Below are positions 25,273-34,336 of a DNA stretch of 64,000 nt, in pieces (the stretch's first letter is position 1; every line of letters starts with the position of its first letter). The position numbers and the translations under genes were made by a program. The stretch is from NCBI RefSeq assembly GCF_000739015.1, contig NZ_JPUG01000073.1:62001-126000 (forward strand), written 5' to 3'. The notes beneath the pieces are model-generated. The model saw nothing but the letters and a program-made list of their open reading frames with translations. It was not told the origin of the DNA and searched no databases. Source of the stretch: Microvirga sp. BSC39. GTDB taxonomy: Bacteria > Pseudomonadota > Alphaproteobacteria > Rhizobiales > Beijerinckiaceae.

Positions 25273-27606
25273 ATGTCGACCAGCGTCTACTCGCATTCCC
25301 CCGCCAAGCAGCCCATCCTCGACCAGCCGAAGGCCGGTACGCTGACGGTGAAATACAGGCCGGACGCCGAAGAGGTTTATGAAAATCCGCCGCGGTTCGT
25401 GTGGCTTCCGACCCTGGACGAAGGATCCCGCTACGTGCTGCAGGTGACGGAGGGCAGCAGCGGGAACGGCAAGCCCATCTTCACCTACGAGAATCTGCCG
25501 AGAAACTTCTTCACGCCGGATCACGCCTATGCTCCGGGCGAATATTCATGGACTTATGCCGTCTGGGATCCCAACCGGGGCGCTCCTGCGAGCGCCTGGA
25601 GCGAAAGCCGCTGCTTCACTGTGCCAACAGGCTTGGATCCGGTTCCTCTCCCGTCCGGCATGGCTCGGGCCAAGGCCGCCCCTCTGTCCCATCCACGGCT
25701 CTGGCTGGACGAGGATAAGGCTCGCGCCTTCGCCGCAGCCTTGAAGGATAATCCGGACCATTGCGGTTTCCGGACCTTCTACGAACGCTCCGTTAAGCCA
25801 TGGATCGGCCGGCCAATCATCGCCGAGCCTGCCCCCTATCCCAACAACAAACGGGTCGCCTCCCTGTGGCGGCAGATGTACATCGATTGCCAGGAAGTGA
25901 TCTACGCCATACGGCACTTGGCGATCGCAGGCCGCCTGCTGGAAGATGAGGAACTTCTCGTGCGGGCCAAGGAATGGCTTCTCGCTGTCGCCGATTGGGA
26001 TGTGCTCGGGCCGACATCACGTGCCTACAACGACGAGGCTGCGTTTCGCGTGGCGAGCGCCCTCGCCTGGGGCTACGACTGGCTTTACGGCTGTCTTGAT
26101 GCGCAGGAGCGGGCGATCGTCCGCGCAGCGCTCCTGGCGAGGACCCGTGAGATCGCCGACCATGTCATCGGCCATGCCCGCATTCACATCTTTCCTTACG
26201 ACAGCCACGCGGTGCGGGCTCTGTCGGCCGTCCTGACGCCTTGCTGCATCGCCCTGCTGGACGATGAAGAGGAGGTCCGGGACTGGCTCGACTACACGGT
26301 CGAGTATCTGTTCAGCATCTACTCTCCGTGGGGCGCCAAGGATGGCGGCTGGGCGGAGGGTCCGCATTACTGGACCACCGGAATGGCTTATCTGCTGGAA
26401 GCGGCCGGCCTCATCCGCAATTACTACGGCGTCGACATTCTCCAGCGAACCTTTTTTCAGGCCACCGGCAACTTCCCTCTCTACACGAAGGCACCAGGGG
26501 TGCGCCGCACCTGCTTCGGCGACGACTCCACCATGGGTGATCCGCCAAGCCTCAAGACCGGCTACAACATGCGCCAGTTTGCCGGAGCGACAGGCAACGG
26601 ACACTATCAGTGGTATTTCGAGCAGGTGAAGCGCGACGATCCAGGCACCGAGGACCTGTTCTACAATTACGGCTGGTGGGACTTCGCCTTCGAGGATCTT
26701 CAATACGCCCATGACCTCAGGACGGTCGAGGCCAGGCAGCCGACGGATCTCCCGCTGCTGCACGTCTTCCACGATATCGGCTGGGTTGCTCTTCAAAAGG
26801 ACATGAGCGATCCGGCGCGCCACCTCCAGTTCGTCTTCAAGAGCAGTCCCTACGGCTCCCTGAGCCATAGCCATGGTGATCAGAACGCGTTCCTGTTGCG
26901 CGCCTTCGGCGAGGATCTGGCTATCCAGGGCGGATATTACGTGGCGTTCAATTCCTCCATGCATCGCCTCTGGCGCCGTCAGACCCGTTCGAAGAATGCA
27001 ATCCTGATCGGCGGCAAGGGCCAATATGCGGAACGCGACAAGGCGCTGGGCAAGGCGGCGTCAGGTAGCCTTCTCGAGGTGAAGCAGGACACCACAAGCA
27101 TCTTCATGAGCGGGGACGCCACGGCCGCCTACCGGTCCCTCAATCCCGGAGTGAAGCTGGCACAACGAGACGTGCATTTCGTGCGCGAGCGGTACTTCGT
27201 GATCGTTGACCGCGTCTCCCTCAAGGAGCCGGAGCCGATCACGTTCCTGTTCCACACCGAGAACGAGATGGAGATCGGCGGTCAAACCTTCCGGGTGACC
27301 GGCAAGCAGGCAGGCCTCTACGGCCACTTCGTCTTCAGCAGCGCGGGCAAACCCGTTCTCCGGCAGCATCAGGGCTTTCCGGATGTCGACCCGGCGGAGG
27401 TCGAGGGCTTCCCGCTGCAATGGCATCTTGCCGCCGAGGTGCCCGCTGCCCGACAGCACAACCTGGTCACGCTGCTCGTTCCTTATGCCCTCGATGAGCC
27501 GTCACGCGTCCTGCACTTCATCGACGATCAGGGCTTCAGCACGGATCTCTATTTCGTGGACGAAAACGATCAGGAGTTCTCGGTGGTGCTGCCAAAGGAG
27601 TTCTGA
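25273..27606 (+). CDS. Exolytic oligoalginate lyase, polysaccharide lyase family 15 (Atu3025-like; heparinase II/III fold)
   Basis: 777 residues against 776 for Agrobacterium Atu3025. N-terminal Ig-like domain (PPRFVWLP, about residues 1-130), alpha/alpha barrel, then a C-terminal beta-sandwich. In Atu3025 the catalytic pair is His311 and Tyr365 with His531 also essential; here His312 (DSHAVRALSAV), Tyr366 (GPHYWTTG) and His532 (SHSHGDQNA) fall at the same places with an offset of one. No signal peptide, so it acts in the cytoplasm on imported oligomers, releasing unsaturated monouronates. It is last in the GntR-importer-lyase operon. Confidence 0.93.
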   Translation: MSTSVYSHSPAKQPILDQPKAGTLTVKYRPDAEEVYENPPRFVWLPTLDEGSRYVLQVTEGSSGNGKPIFTYENLPRNFFTPDHAYAPGEYSWTYAVWDPNRGAPASAWSESRCFTVPTGLDPVPLPSGMARAKAAPLSHPRLWLDEDKARAFAAALKDNPDHCGFRTFYERSVKPWIGRPIIAEPAPYPNNKRVASLWRQMYIDCQEVIYAIRHLAIAGRLLEDEELLVRAKEWLLAVADWDVLGPTSRAYNDEAAFRVASALAWGYDWLYGCLDAQERAIVRAALLARTREIADHVIGHARIHIFPYDSHAVRALSAVLTPCCIALLDDEEEVRDWLDYTVEYLFSIYSPWGAKDGGWAEGPHYWTTGMAYLLEAAGLIRNYYGVDILQRTFFQATGNFPLYTKAPGVRRTCFGDDSTMGDPPSLKTGYNMRQFAGATGNGHYQWYFEQVKRDDPGTEDLFYNYGWWDFAFEDLQYAHDLRTVEARQPTDLPLLHVFHDIGWVALQKDMSDPARHLQFVFKSSPYGSLSHSHGDQNAFLLRAFGEDLAIQGGYYVAFNSSMHRLWRRQTRSKNAILIGGKGQYAERDKALGKAASGSLLEVKQDTTSIFMSGDATAAYRSLNPGVKLAQRDVHFVRERYFVIVDRVSLKEPEPITFLFHTENEMEIGGQTFRVTGKQAGLYGHFVFSSAGKPVLRQHQGFPDVDPAEVEGFPLQWHLAAEVPAARQHNLVTLLVPYALDEPSRVLHFIDDQGFSTDLYFVDENDQEFSVVLPKEF

Positions 27607-27767
27607 GCAAACAGAAGATCAGGATGCCTGACCTGGGCCGGACTCGGGACCCCCAGTTCTTCCCGGCAGGCCATCTTACGGAACCAGCCGACCTAAGCTC
27701 CAGCCGAGTGGGCTTGTAGGCGAACTCGTGCGTTGTTGCTTCAGCAACCCGCGCACCAGGAGCCACC

Positions 27768-28877
27768 GTGTCGGACACCAGTCTTGCAGAAACCATCGCC
27801 CAGGTTCCCCTCGCCTTTTCCAATTGGAAGCCGATTCGGCATCTGGAAGACCCGCTTCACAAGGATCTGTCGGCCGTCACGCGAATTGGCGACTGCCTCT
27901 TTCTCGCTTGCGACGAGACCGCCAGCGTCGAACGCCTCAGGCGCTTGAACGACGGCAGCTTTGGAGATCATCGGCATTTCGTCCTCGACGCGCTGGCCCA
28001 CCTGCCGGCCGGAGCCGACGGCGAGATGGACATCGAGGGCCTCTGTGCCGATGAGGGCTTTCTCTGGGTTGTCGGCTCCCACTCGCTCAAGCGCTCCAAG
28101 CCAAAGCGGGATGCGAACGACAGCAGGGAGGCTCTACGGAACATGGAAGAGATCGAACGCGAGCCCAATCGCTACTTCCTGGGACGCATCCCTCTTGTGG
28201 AAGAGGTTCCGGGGCTTTTCCTCCCTGCCCGATCGGACGGGGAGCGACAGGCCGCCTGGCTCAGGCTCGGCAGGAAGCAGAGTGCCCTTGAGCGATGGCT
28301 TGCGGGGGATCCTCACCTCGGACCGTTCCTGAACATCCCGTCCAAGGAGAATGGCTTCGACATCGAAGGGCTTGCGGTGCGTGGAAACCGGGTCTGGCTT
28401 GGACTGCGCGGCCCTGTGCTGCGCGGCCATGCCGTGGTTCTGGATCTGGAGTTGAAACAGAAAGCGCCGGATCGGCTGAAGGCGCGCCGGGTTGATGGCG
28501 GGCGCCGATATCGCAAGCACCTGCTCGACACCCGAGGCCTGGGCATCCGCGACATGCGGTTCGAAGGAGATGATCTTCTTCTGCTGGTAGGCCCAACCAT
28601 GTCCCTGGAGGGGCCTGCGTTTGTGCTGCGGTGGCGGGATGCGGCTCAGGATGACGTCTCCGGCGTGATTGCCCCCGAGCGGATCGAGACCATTGCTGAA
28701 CTGCCCTACCAACTGCATGTGGATCATCCGGAAGGGATCGAGCTCTGGCCTGAGGCCGGCGAGGGCGCCCTGCTGATCATCTACGATGCGCCAGCCCCGA
28801 AACGGACCGATCCAGACACGTTCACGGTGCGGGCGGACGTGATCTGCCCGAGTGGAGCAGGCTCAGGCCAGAGCTGA
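27768..28877 (+). CDS. DUF3616 domain protein
   Basis: 369 residues, no signal peptide. The repeated beta-blade pattern (DLSAVTRIGDCLFLACDE, MDIEGLCADEGFLWVVGSHS, FDIEGLAVRGNRVWLGLRG, HPEGIELWPEAGEG) is that of DUF3616, a beta-propeller-like family related to esterase-like phytase proteins. Repeated DIEG motifs could bind metal. The enzymatic role is unknown. It begins 160 bases after the PL15 lyase with no clear terminator between, so it could be the tail of that operon. Confidence 0.85.
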   Translation: MSDTSLAETIAQVPLAFSNWKPIRHLEDPLHKDLSAVTRIGDCLFLACDETASVERLRRLNDGSFGDHRHFVLDALAHLPAGADGEMDIEGLCADEGFLWVVGSHSLKRSKPKRDANDSREALRNMEEIEREPNRYFLGRIPLVEEVPGLFLPARSDGERQAAWLRLGRKQSALERWLAGDPHLGPFLNIPSKENGFDIEGLAVRGNRVWLGLRGPVLRGHAVVLDLELKQKAPDRLKARRVDGGRRYRKHLLDTRGLGIRDMRFEGDDLLLLVGPTMSLEGPAFVLRWRDAAQDDVSGVIAPERIETIAELPYQLHVDHPEGIELWPEAGEGALLIIYDAPAPKRTDPDTFTVRADVICPSGAGSGQS

Positions 28878-29001
28878 CGGATCCCCTGGCTCCTATGGGC
28901 TGCAATCGCGGCACTTGATCCGGGAATGCGGTAGAACCTTGTCCGAGCTCATCCGTTCCCCTTGTGAGCGTCTCAGGACGCCGTGCTCGAAGGAGGAATA
29001 C

Positions 29002-29703
29002 ATGTTGAGGATGCAGCTTGCAGCAGGCCTTGCCGCAACCGCCCTGTTGGCCGGTTCGGCCCTGGCTCAGACGACGGCCCCGACCCAGCCCGCCGGGCCC
29101 GGTCAGGTGATGACGCAGATGCCGCCGGACCTCATGCGCGGCTCGCAGCTGATGGGCATCGACGTATATGGGGCCGACAACCAGAAGATCGGCGACATCG
29201 ATGAGGTTCTGGTGGACCGCCAAGGCAAGATCCATGGTCTTGTGGTAGGCGTCGGCGGCTTCCTGGGCATCGGCCAGAAGGATGTCGCCATCCCGTTCGA
29301 TCAGGTGCAGTGGATGTCGAACCAAGAGGTTCAGGCCTCCGCCAACACCGGCCAGCGCAGCGCAGACACGACGGTGCCAAGCACCGCCACCGGCGGAGCG
29401 GGTCAGCCGGCGACCACCGGCAGCACAGCCGCAGGCACCACCGGCTCGCCTGGAGCGGCCGGAACCCTGGGTGGTGCGGGAACAGGTGGCTCCACAGCCG
29501 GAGCCGGCGCCACAACGGGTGGAAGCGACCCCAATACCCCTGCCCGCGCCATGGTGAAAATGACCAAGGCCGACCTGCAGAACGCACCTGAGTTCCGCTA
29601 CAGCCAGGATGCCAACCGCGCGGGCGCTGCGGGAAATACGAACCCGCCTCCGCAGAATGTGAATACCCCCGGAAATACGCCGCCGAACGCACCGCGGCAG
29701 TAA
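29002..29703 (+). CDS. Secreted PRC-barrel domain protein
   Basis: 233 residues from the ATG with AGGAGG 7 bases upstream. Signal peptide LAAGLAATALLAGSALAQ cut near residue 23. A PRC-barrel occupies about residues 48-105 (MGIDVYGADNQKIGDIDEVL, then IHGLVVGVGGFLGIGQKDVA, IPFDQVQW). The rest is low-complexity Gly/Ala/Thr/Ser (about 115-185) and a Pro/Asn-rich end. Such periplasmic PRC proteins are common in Methylobacteriaceae and relatives, with roles in envelope or stress responses only suspected. Confidence 0.87.
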   Translation: MLRMQLAAGLAATALLAGSALAQTTAPTQPAGPGQVMTQMPPDLMRGSQLMGIDVYGADNQKIGDIDEVLVDRQGKIHGLVVGVGGFLGIGQKDVAIPFDQVQWMSNQEVQASANTGQRSADTTVPSTATGGAGQPATTGSTAAGTTGSPGAAGTLGGAGTGGSTAGAGATTGGSDPNTPARAMVKMTKADLQNAPEFRYSQDANRAGAAGNTNPPPQNVNTPGNTPPNAPRQ

Positions 29704-29722
29704 CCTGGAGATTATCCGAACA

Positions 29723-29752
29723 GGCGGGATTGGCGGCATCGTCAATCCCGCC
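29723..29752. terminator. Possible bidirectional terminator between convergent genes
   Basis: Inverted repeat GGCGGGATTG / CAATCCCGCC with a 10-base loop, placed between the convergent PRC-barrel and histidine kinase genes. No T-run on either side, so strength is doubtful. A second inverted repeat (29769-29804, 12-bp stem) overlaps the kinase stop codon. Confidence 0.4.
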
Positions 29753-29791
29753 GAGCGAACCGATCAAGGCAGGCGGCCTGCGCCTCTTCCT

Positions 29792-31846
29792 TCAGGCCGC
29801 CTGCTGGCTGGCCGATCCGATCGAGATTGCGATCGTGCAGCACACTCCTTCACGCTCGAACCTGACGTCCAGTTCGCCTGCGAGCTCCTGAACGATGGTC
29901 TGCCGGAGCAGGCGGGATCCAAACCCGGAACTTGGCTGACCGTCCAGCAGGGGGCCGCCCCGCTCGCGCCACTCGACGGTGAGAATGGGCTCGCCGCCTC
30001 CTTCATCGGTCCTCCAGTCCACCTGCACCTGACCGGATGCCAAAGACAGGGCCCCGTGCTTGACGGCATTGGTGGCGAGCTCGTGAAGTGCCATGCCCAG
30101 CACCACCGCGGATTTCGGGGAAAGCTGCACCTCCGGGCCGTGGAGCCGGATGCGCGAGGGAGCCGTTGCATAGGGCTGAAGCTCCGTCTCCAGAATCGTC
30201 CTGAGGGAAGCTCCTTCCCAATGCGTCTCATTGAGGAGGTTGTGGGTGCGTGAGAGCGCCAGCAGGCGCTCCTGGAAGCGCTGCTGCGCCACCTGAGGCG
30301 GCACTCCCTGACGCGCAGCCTGCCAGGCCAGCGACTGGACGGTCGCGAGTGTGTTCTTCACCCGGTGGTTCAGTTCGTCGATCAGCAGCTTCTGGCGCCG
30401 GTCGGCTTCCCGGCGTTCCGTGACGTCCTCGACCACGCGCACAGCGTAGAGGAACTCCCCTGCGGCACCCCGGACCGCCGTGCTGGTCACGCGCGCCCAG
30501 CCGCTGCTGCCGTTCTTGCGGCAGAACTTGCTGTCGGTCGTATAGGTGTCGAACTCACCTGCCACCTGCCGGCTGAACAGGTCCAAATCCTGTTGGAGAG
30601 TCGAGGGATCGGCCGCGTGCCCGAAATGCACACCCAGCAGTTCCTCATGGGTATGGCCGGTCAGTCTGCAGCGTGCCTCATTGACGGAGACGAATCGCCC
30701 GTCCCTGTCCACCTCGGCAATGCCCACTGCTGCATTGTTCTGCGTGGCCCGCAGGCGGGCCTCGCTTCGAGCCAGCGCAGCCTCCCGGCTCCGCAACTCT
30801 GCCGAGGCGCCCGTCAGGGCCTCCCCGACCCGATCGATCTCCATCAGTCCGGTCGATCCCGCGGCGATCGGCTCGCCACAACCGAGGCGCTGCGCCAGAC
30901 CGGCCAATCCCTGGACGGACTCCGCGATGCGCTTCCCGAACCCGCGAGCGAGAAGAAAGGAAAGCACAAGCAGACCCATCCCGAGTCCGAACATGGTCCA
31001 AAGGGAGCGGCGCAGGGGGGCTTGGACGATCTCGGCGGGAACGCCCACGAACGTCGTCCAATTCGACAGTTCGGAGCGGGCATAGGCTCCAAGCACCTCG
31101 GTTCCTTCGAGATTGCGTCCCTCCCAGATGCCGTCAGTCTGACGCGCCGCCTGGAGGAACTCGTCGGGGGCAGTCGTTCCGACGAAAGCCTCATGCCGGC
31201 GGGAACGGGCTACTACGCGATCTGCCCGGTCGATGATCGTGGCGACCCACTGGCCGGGAAGCCCTTCCGCCTGCAGAACATCCGCAATCCGCCGAGGTTC
31301 GACCGCCATGGACAGCACATGGGTCACTGTATCGTCTTTGAGGACGGGAACCCTGACGCTGATGATCGGGCGGCTGGCCGTTGCGCCGGTGAAGAGATCC
31401 TGGACCACAGGGCGCTTGGTTGCGATCACCTGCTGGTCGATCGGGAGGTTGGCTCCCTTCGGCAGAGGCGAGCCCCAGGGCAGGCGCGTGTTGACGACCT
31501 GCTGACCCATGATGTCGCGAACCACGATGGCGTAGTCGTCCGGCTTGGCCCGCGACCAGGATTGGAGGGTAATTTGGGTTTGGCGCTGGAACGCCTCGAA
31601 ATTGCCCTCGAGCAGGGTCGAGGAGGTTGCAAGGGCCTGAGCGGCGGCTTGGATCCCAACGAGTTCGCGGTCGACCGAGGCCATGATGCGCTGGGCGGTG
31701 CCGAGGGTCTCCTCCTCGTAGTGATGGCGCTCCGCGCCCGCATAGCGCCACAGCAGAATGGCCGTGAAGACAAGGCTCGGCAGCACGAGAGCGGCGCCGA
31801 AAGCCATCAAGCACTGGCGAATGGTGTAGCTTCGCGATGAGACCAT
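29792..31846 (-). CDS. HWE-family sensor histidine kinase with periplasmic Cache-like sensor and PAS
   Basis: 684 residues. Membrane helix about 11-32, periplasmic Cache-type sensor about 35-280, second helix about 285-303, a short linker, PAS about 365-480, then the HWE kinase core: DELNHRVKNTLATVQSLA (phospho-acceptor His near 495) and HELATNAVKHGALS in the ATPase domain, ending in GFGSRLLRQTIVQELAG. HWE kinases often feed the general stress response or light/chemical sensing. No response regulator gene is adjacent, so its partner is elsewhere. Confidence 0.9.
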   Translation of the reverse strand: MVSSRSYTIRQCLMAFGAALVLPSLVFTAILLWRYAGAERHHYEEETLGTAQRIMASVDRELVGIQAAAQALATSSTLLEGNFEAFQRQTQITLQSWSRAKPDDYAIVVRDIMGQQVVNTRLPWGSPLPKGANLPIDQQVIATKRPVVQDLFTGATASRPIISVRVPVLKDDTVTHVLSMAVEPRRIADVLQAEGLPGQWVATIIDRADRVVARSRRHEAFVGTTAPDEFLQAARQTDGIWEGRNLEGTEVLGAYARSELSNWTTFVGVPAEIVQAPLRRSLWTMFGLGMGLLVLSFLLARGFGKRIAESVQGLAGLAQRLGCGEPIAAGSTGLMEIDRVGEALTGASAELRSREAALARSEARLRATQNNAAVGIAEVDRDGRFVSVNEARCRLTGHTHEELLGVHFGHAADPSTLQQDLDLFSRQVAGEFDTYTTDSKFCRKNGSSGWARVTSTAVRGAAGEFLYAVRVVEDVTERREADRRQKLLIDELNHRVKNTLATVQSLAWQAARQGVPPQVAQQRFQERLLALSRTHNLLNETHWEGASLRTILETELQPYATAPSRIRLHGPEVQLSPKSAVVLGMALHELATNAVKHGALSLASGQVQVDWRTDEGGGEPILTVEWRERGGPLLDGQPSSGFGSRLLRQTIVQELAGELDVRFEREGVCCTIAISIGSASQQAA

Positions 31847-31898
31847 GCAAACTAAATACCGCTTCTGCGATCCAAGTCGAGTGACCGGCTAGAACTCC

Positions 31899-32990
31899 TC
31901 ATGCCTGATGGTTATGGCCAAGGCGGTCCGCCTCAGCGGCCGGCGCCGTCCGCAGCACCAGCTTGCCCGCCGTCTTGCCGGACTCAAGGGCCTGATGCGC
32001 GCGAGCCACATCGGCCAATGGAAACGTCTGCACCCTCGGGGTCCGAAGGCGGCCCTGTTCCACCCATGCCGTGAGATCGTCCACAGCGGGGCGCAAGAGA
32101 TCGGTGCGGGAAAACAGGAACGACAGGTTGAATGCCACCACGCCCTTGTTCTCGCTCGTCATGGACAGGGGATTGAACCGTGGGACCCTCAACAGCCCGA
32201 GGCCGGCCTTGAGATAGCTGAAGCGTCCGCCCTGCTTGGGCAGCATGGTGTGAAAGCCGTAGACCAGCAGCTTCCCGGTCGGCCTGAGATGCGCGTAGCT
32301 CTGGCCTAAGGTTTCGGGACCATTCGCATCGAAGACGAGGTCGTACCCTTGAGGGCAGAGGCGCTTCGCCTCCTCCCAGAGCGGCTGCCGGGATTTGTCG
32401 ATCACGGCATCGGCCCCCAGTTCACGCACATGCTCGACCTTGTGGCTCGATCCCACGACCCCGGTGACGTCCAGATCGTGCAACTTGCACAGCTGGACCA
32501 GGGCCGAGCCCACACCGCCGGCGGCCGAGTGCACGAGGACCTTCATGCCGGGGCGGATCGCCACATTCTGCAACAGACCATGATAGGCCGTCAGGTGAAC
32601 AGCCAGAAACCCTGCGGCGGCGTCGAAATCCAGAGCCCGGGGCTTGGGCCAGACCAAGTCTGCGGGGGCACACACGTGGGTGGAATAGCCGTTGAAGAAG
32701 GTGAGCCCGAACACCGCATCGCCCGGCTTCACATGTGCGACCTCGGGGCCGACCTCCTCAACATGACCTGAATACTCGAATCCCGGCGTGATGGGCCAGC
32801 CGACGAACCGGCGGGCCGATTCATACACGCCCCAGCGCACGCAGATGTCGGCATAGTTCACCCCCACGGCCTGCGTGCGGATCAGGACTTGCCGGGGACC
32901 CGGCTTCGGCACGGGATGACTTTCAGCTTTCAACTGCTCATAGCCGCCAGCCTGATGGATGACGACTTTCCGCATCATTTCCGATGACAT
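31899..32990 (-). CDS. Zinc-independent quinone oxidoreductase/alcohol dehydrogenase-like protein (VAT-1-like MDR)
   Basis: 363 residues from the ATG at 32990 (GGGAG 8 bases upstream). Medium-chain reductase fold: VGVNYADICVRWGVY, PGFEYSGHVEEVG, Rossmann loop VHSAAGGVGSALVQL and C-terminal HQALESGKTAGKLVL. Zinc-ligand cysteines of true alcohol dehydrogenases are missing, which places it with quinone oxidoreductases and the synaptic-vesicle VAT-1 type. The substrate is not predictable. Divergent from the hyi-like gene. Confidence 0.87.
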   Translation of the reverse strand: MSSEMMRKVVIHQAGGYEQLKAESHPVPKPGPRQVLIRTQAVGVNYADICVRWGVYESARRFVGWPITPGFEYSGHVEEVGPEVAHVKPGDAVFGLTFFNGYSTHVCAPADLVWPKPRALDFDAAAGFLAVHLTAYHGLLQNVAIRPGMKVLVHSAAGGVGSALVQLCKLHDLDVTGVVGSSHKVEHVRELGADAVIDKSRQPLWEEAKRLCPQGYDLVFDANGPETLGQSYAHLRPTGKLLVYGFHTMLPKQGGRFSYLKAGLGLLRVPRFNPLSMTSENKGVVAFNLSFLFSRTDLLRPAVDDLTAWVEQGRLRTPRVQTFPLADVARAHQALESGKTAGKLVLRTAPAAEADRLGHNHQA

Positions 32991-33179
32991 GATCGTGCTC
33001 CCGCAGCCCCGGCGAAGAGGTGAGCCATAGCATATCCGGTCTTGAATCGCTCGGCGTCGGCTTGCTCCTGTCGGCTCGGCAGGCGCAACGCATGTCCGGA
33101 GAATATTGAACACGCCGCTCAGGTGCTGTTCACTAAAGCCGGAATGTCCGCAGCATGAACGCCCAGGCAGCAAGGAACC

Positions 33180-33956
33180 ATGCCCCGTTTCTCGGCCAAT
33201 CTCGGTTTTCTCTTCTCGGATCGCCCTGAGATCGAGCGGGTCGCCGCTGCCGCCGCCTGTGGCTTCAAGGCCGTCGAGATGCACTGGCCCTACCACGTGC
33301 CTGCCCATGACATGCGTGAGGCACTGGCCGCCCACAACCTCACCATGCTCGGGTTGAACATGCCTGTGGGGGACGCTCCAGGAGACTTCGGCTTGGCCGC
33401 CTTACCGGGTCGGGAGAATGATTTCCAGCATGCGCTGGATCAGGCCCTGTCCTATGGCAGCACCATCCAGGCCACCGCCATCCACTGCCTCGCCGGGATT
33501 GTCTCTCCCGACGATCGCGCGGCTGCCGAGCGCACCTTCATCGCCAATCTGCAATGGGCGGCCGATAGGGCCGGCGAGGCAGGCATGACGGTGCTGATCG
33601 AGCCGATGAACCATCGCGACAGGCCTGGATACTTTCTGCAGCACGTGGAGCAGGCGGCCGCCATCGTCGAACAGGCGGGCCGCCGCAACATCAGGCTCAT
33701 GTTCGACTGCTATCACGTGCAGATCACCCAGGGCGATCTGACCACGCGGCTGCGAACCCACCTGAACCTCATCGGGCATGTACAGATCGCCGCGGTGCCG
33801 AGCCGCGCCGAGCCGGACGAGGGCGAGGTCAACTATCGGGAGATCTTTCGAACCCTCGACAGCCTGGGCTACCAAGGCTGGGTCGGGGCCGAGTACAGGC
33901 CGCGAGGGCGCACCGAGGACGGCTTGGGCTGGCTTTCCACATTATCGGGCGGCTAA
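33180..33956 (+). CDS. hyi: Hydroxypyruvate isomerase family protein
   Basis: 258 residues, the family length. TIM-barrel of the xylose isomerase-like superfamily with metal-ligand region LIEPMNHRDRPGYFL (Glu), MFDCYHVQITQGD (Asp/His), GHVQIAAVPSRAEPDEGEVNY and the final YRPRGRTEDGLGWL. Hyi interconverts hydroxypyruvate and tartronate semialdehyde. It is convergent with the uronate operon (stop 11 bases from kdgF stop), so it may serve sugar-acid metabolism in a related isomerase role; the exact substrate is inferred from the family only. Confidence 0.85.
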   Translation: MPRFSANLGFLFSDRPEIERVAAAAACGFKAVEMHWPYHVPAHDMREALAAHNLTMLGLNMPVGDAPGDFGLAALPGRENDFQHALDQALSYGSTIQATAIHCLAGIVSPDDRAAAERTFIANLQWAADRAGEAGMTVLIEPMNHRDRPGYFLQHVEQAAAIVEQAGRRNIRLMFDCYHVQITQGDLTTRLRTHLNLIGHVQIAAVPSRAEPDEGEVNYREIFRTLDSLGYQGWVGAEYRPRGRTEDGLGWLSTLSGG

Positions 33957-33967
33957 GCGGACGCCCC

Positions 33968-34318
33968 TCACGCACCCGCTGCAACGAAGTCGTCTCGCAT
34001 CGGGGTGAACACATCGAGCAGAACGCCGGCTTCGATGGCAACCGCTCCATGCACGGCATTCGGCGGGACAAGAAAGCTGTCCCCGGGCCGCAGCCGCTCG
34101 GTGCGGCCGTCGATGGTGACGTCGAAGACACCCTGCTCGACGAGACTGCACTGGACATGCGGATGCGAATGGGCGGCGCCGACGGCTCCCGCCTCGAACG
34201 CCACGCGGACCATCATCACGCCCGTATCGTAGGTCAACACCTTGCGGCGGATGCCCTCGCCTGCCGCCTCCCAGGCGGTGTCACGGTTGAAAGCGAAGGC
34301 CGAGCCTTTGCGAGTCAT
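33968..34318 (-). CDS. kdgF: Cupin protein, KdgF-like (unsaturated uronate linearisation)
   Basis: 116 residues from the ATG at 34318, six bases after GGAG; an ATG two codons earlier abuts the GGAG and is less likely. One cupin domain with the metal-binding pattern GAAHSHPHVQCSLVEQG (two His, Gln/Glu) and PGDSFLVPPNAVHG (third His). KdgF converts cyclic unsaturated monouronates from pectin or alginate into the open ketouronic acid. Last gene of the dctPQM-kduI-kduD-kdgF operon, exactly the context expected. Confidence 0.88.
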   Translation of the reverse strand: MTRKGSAFAFNRDTAWEAAGEGIRRKVLTYDTGVMMVRVAFEAGAVGAAHSHPHVQCSLVEQGVFDVTIDGRTERLRPGDSFLVPPNAVHGAVAIEAGVLLDVFTPMRDDFVAAGA

Positions 34319-34336
34319 GATCATCTCCGAAATGCG

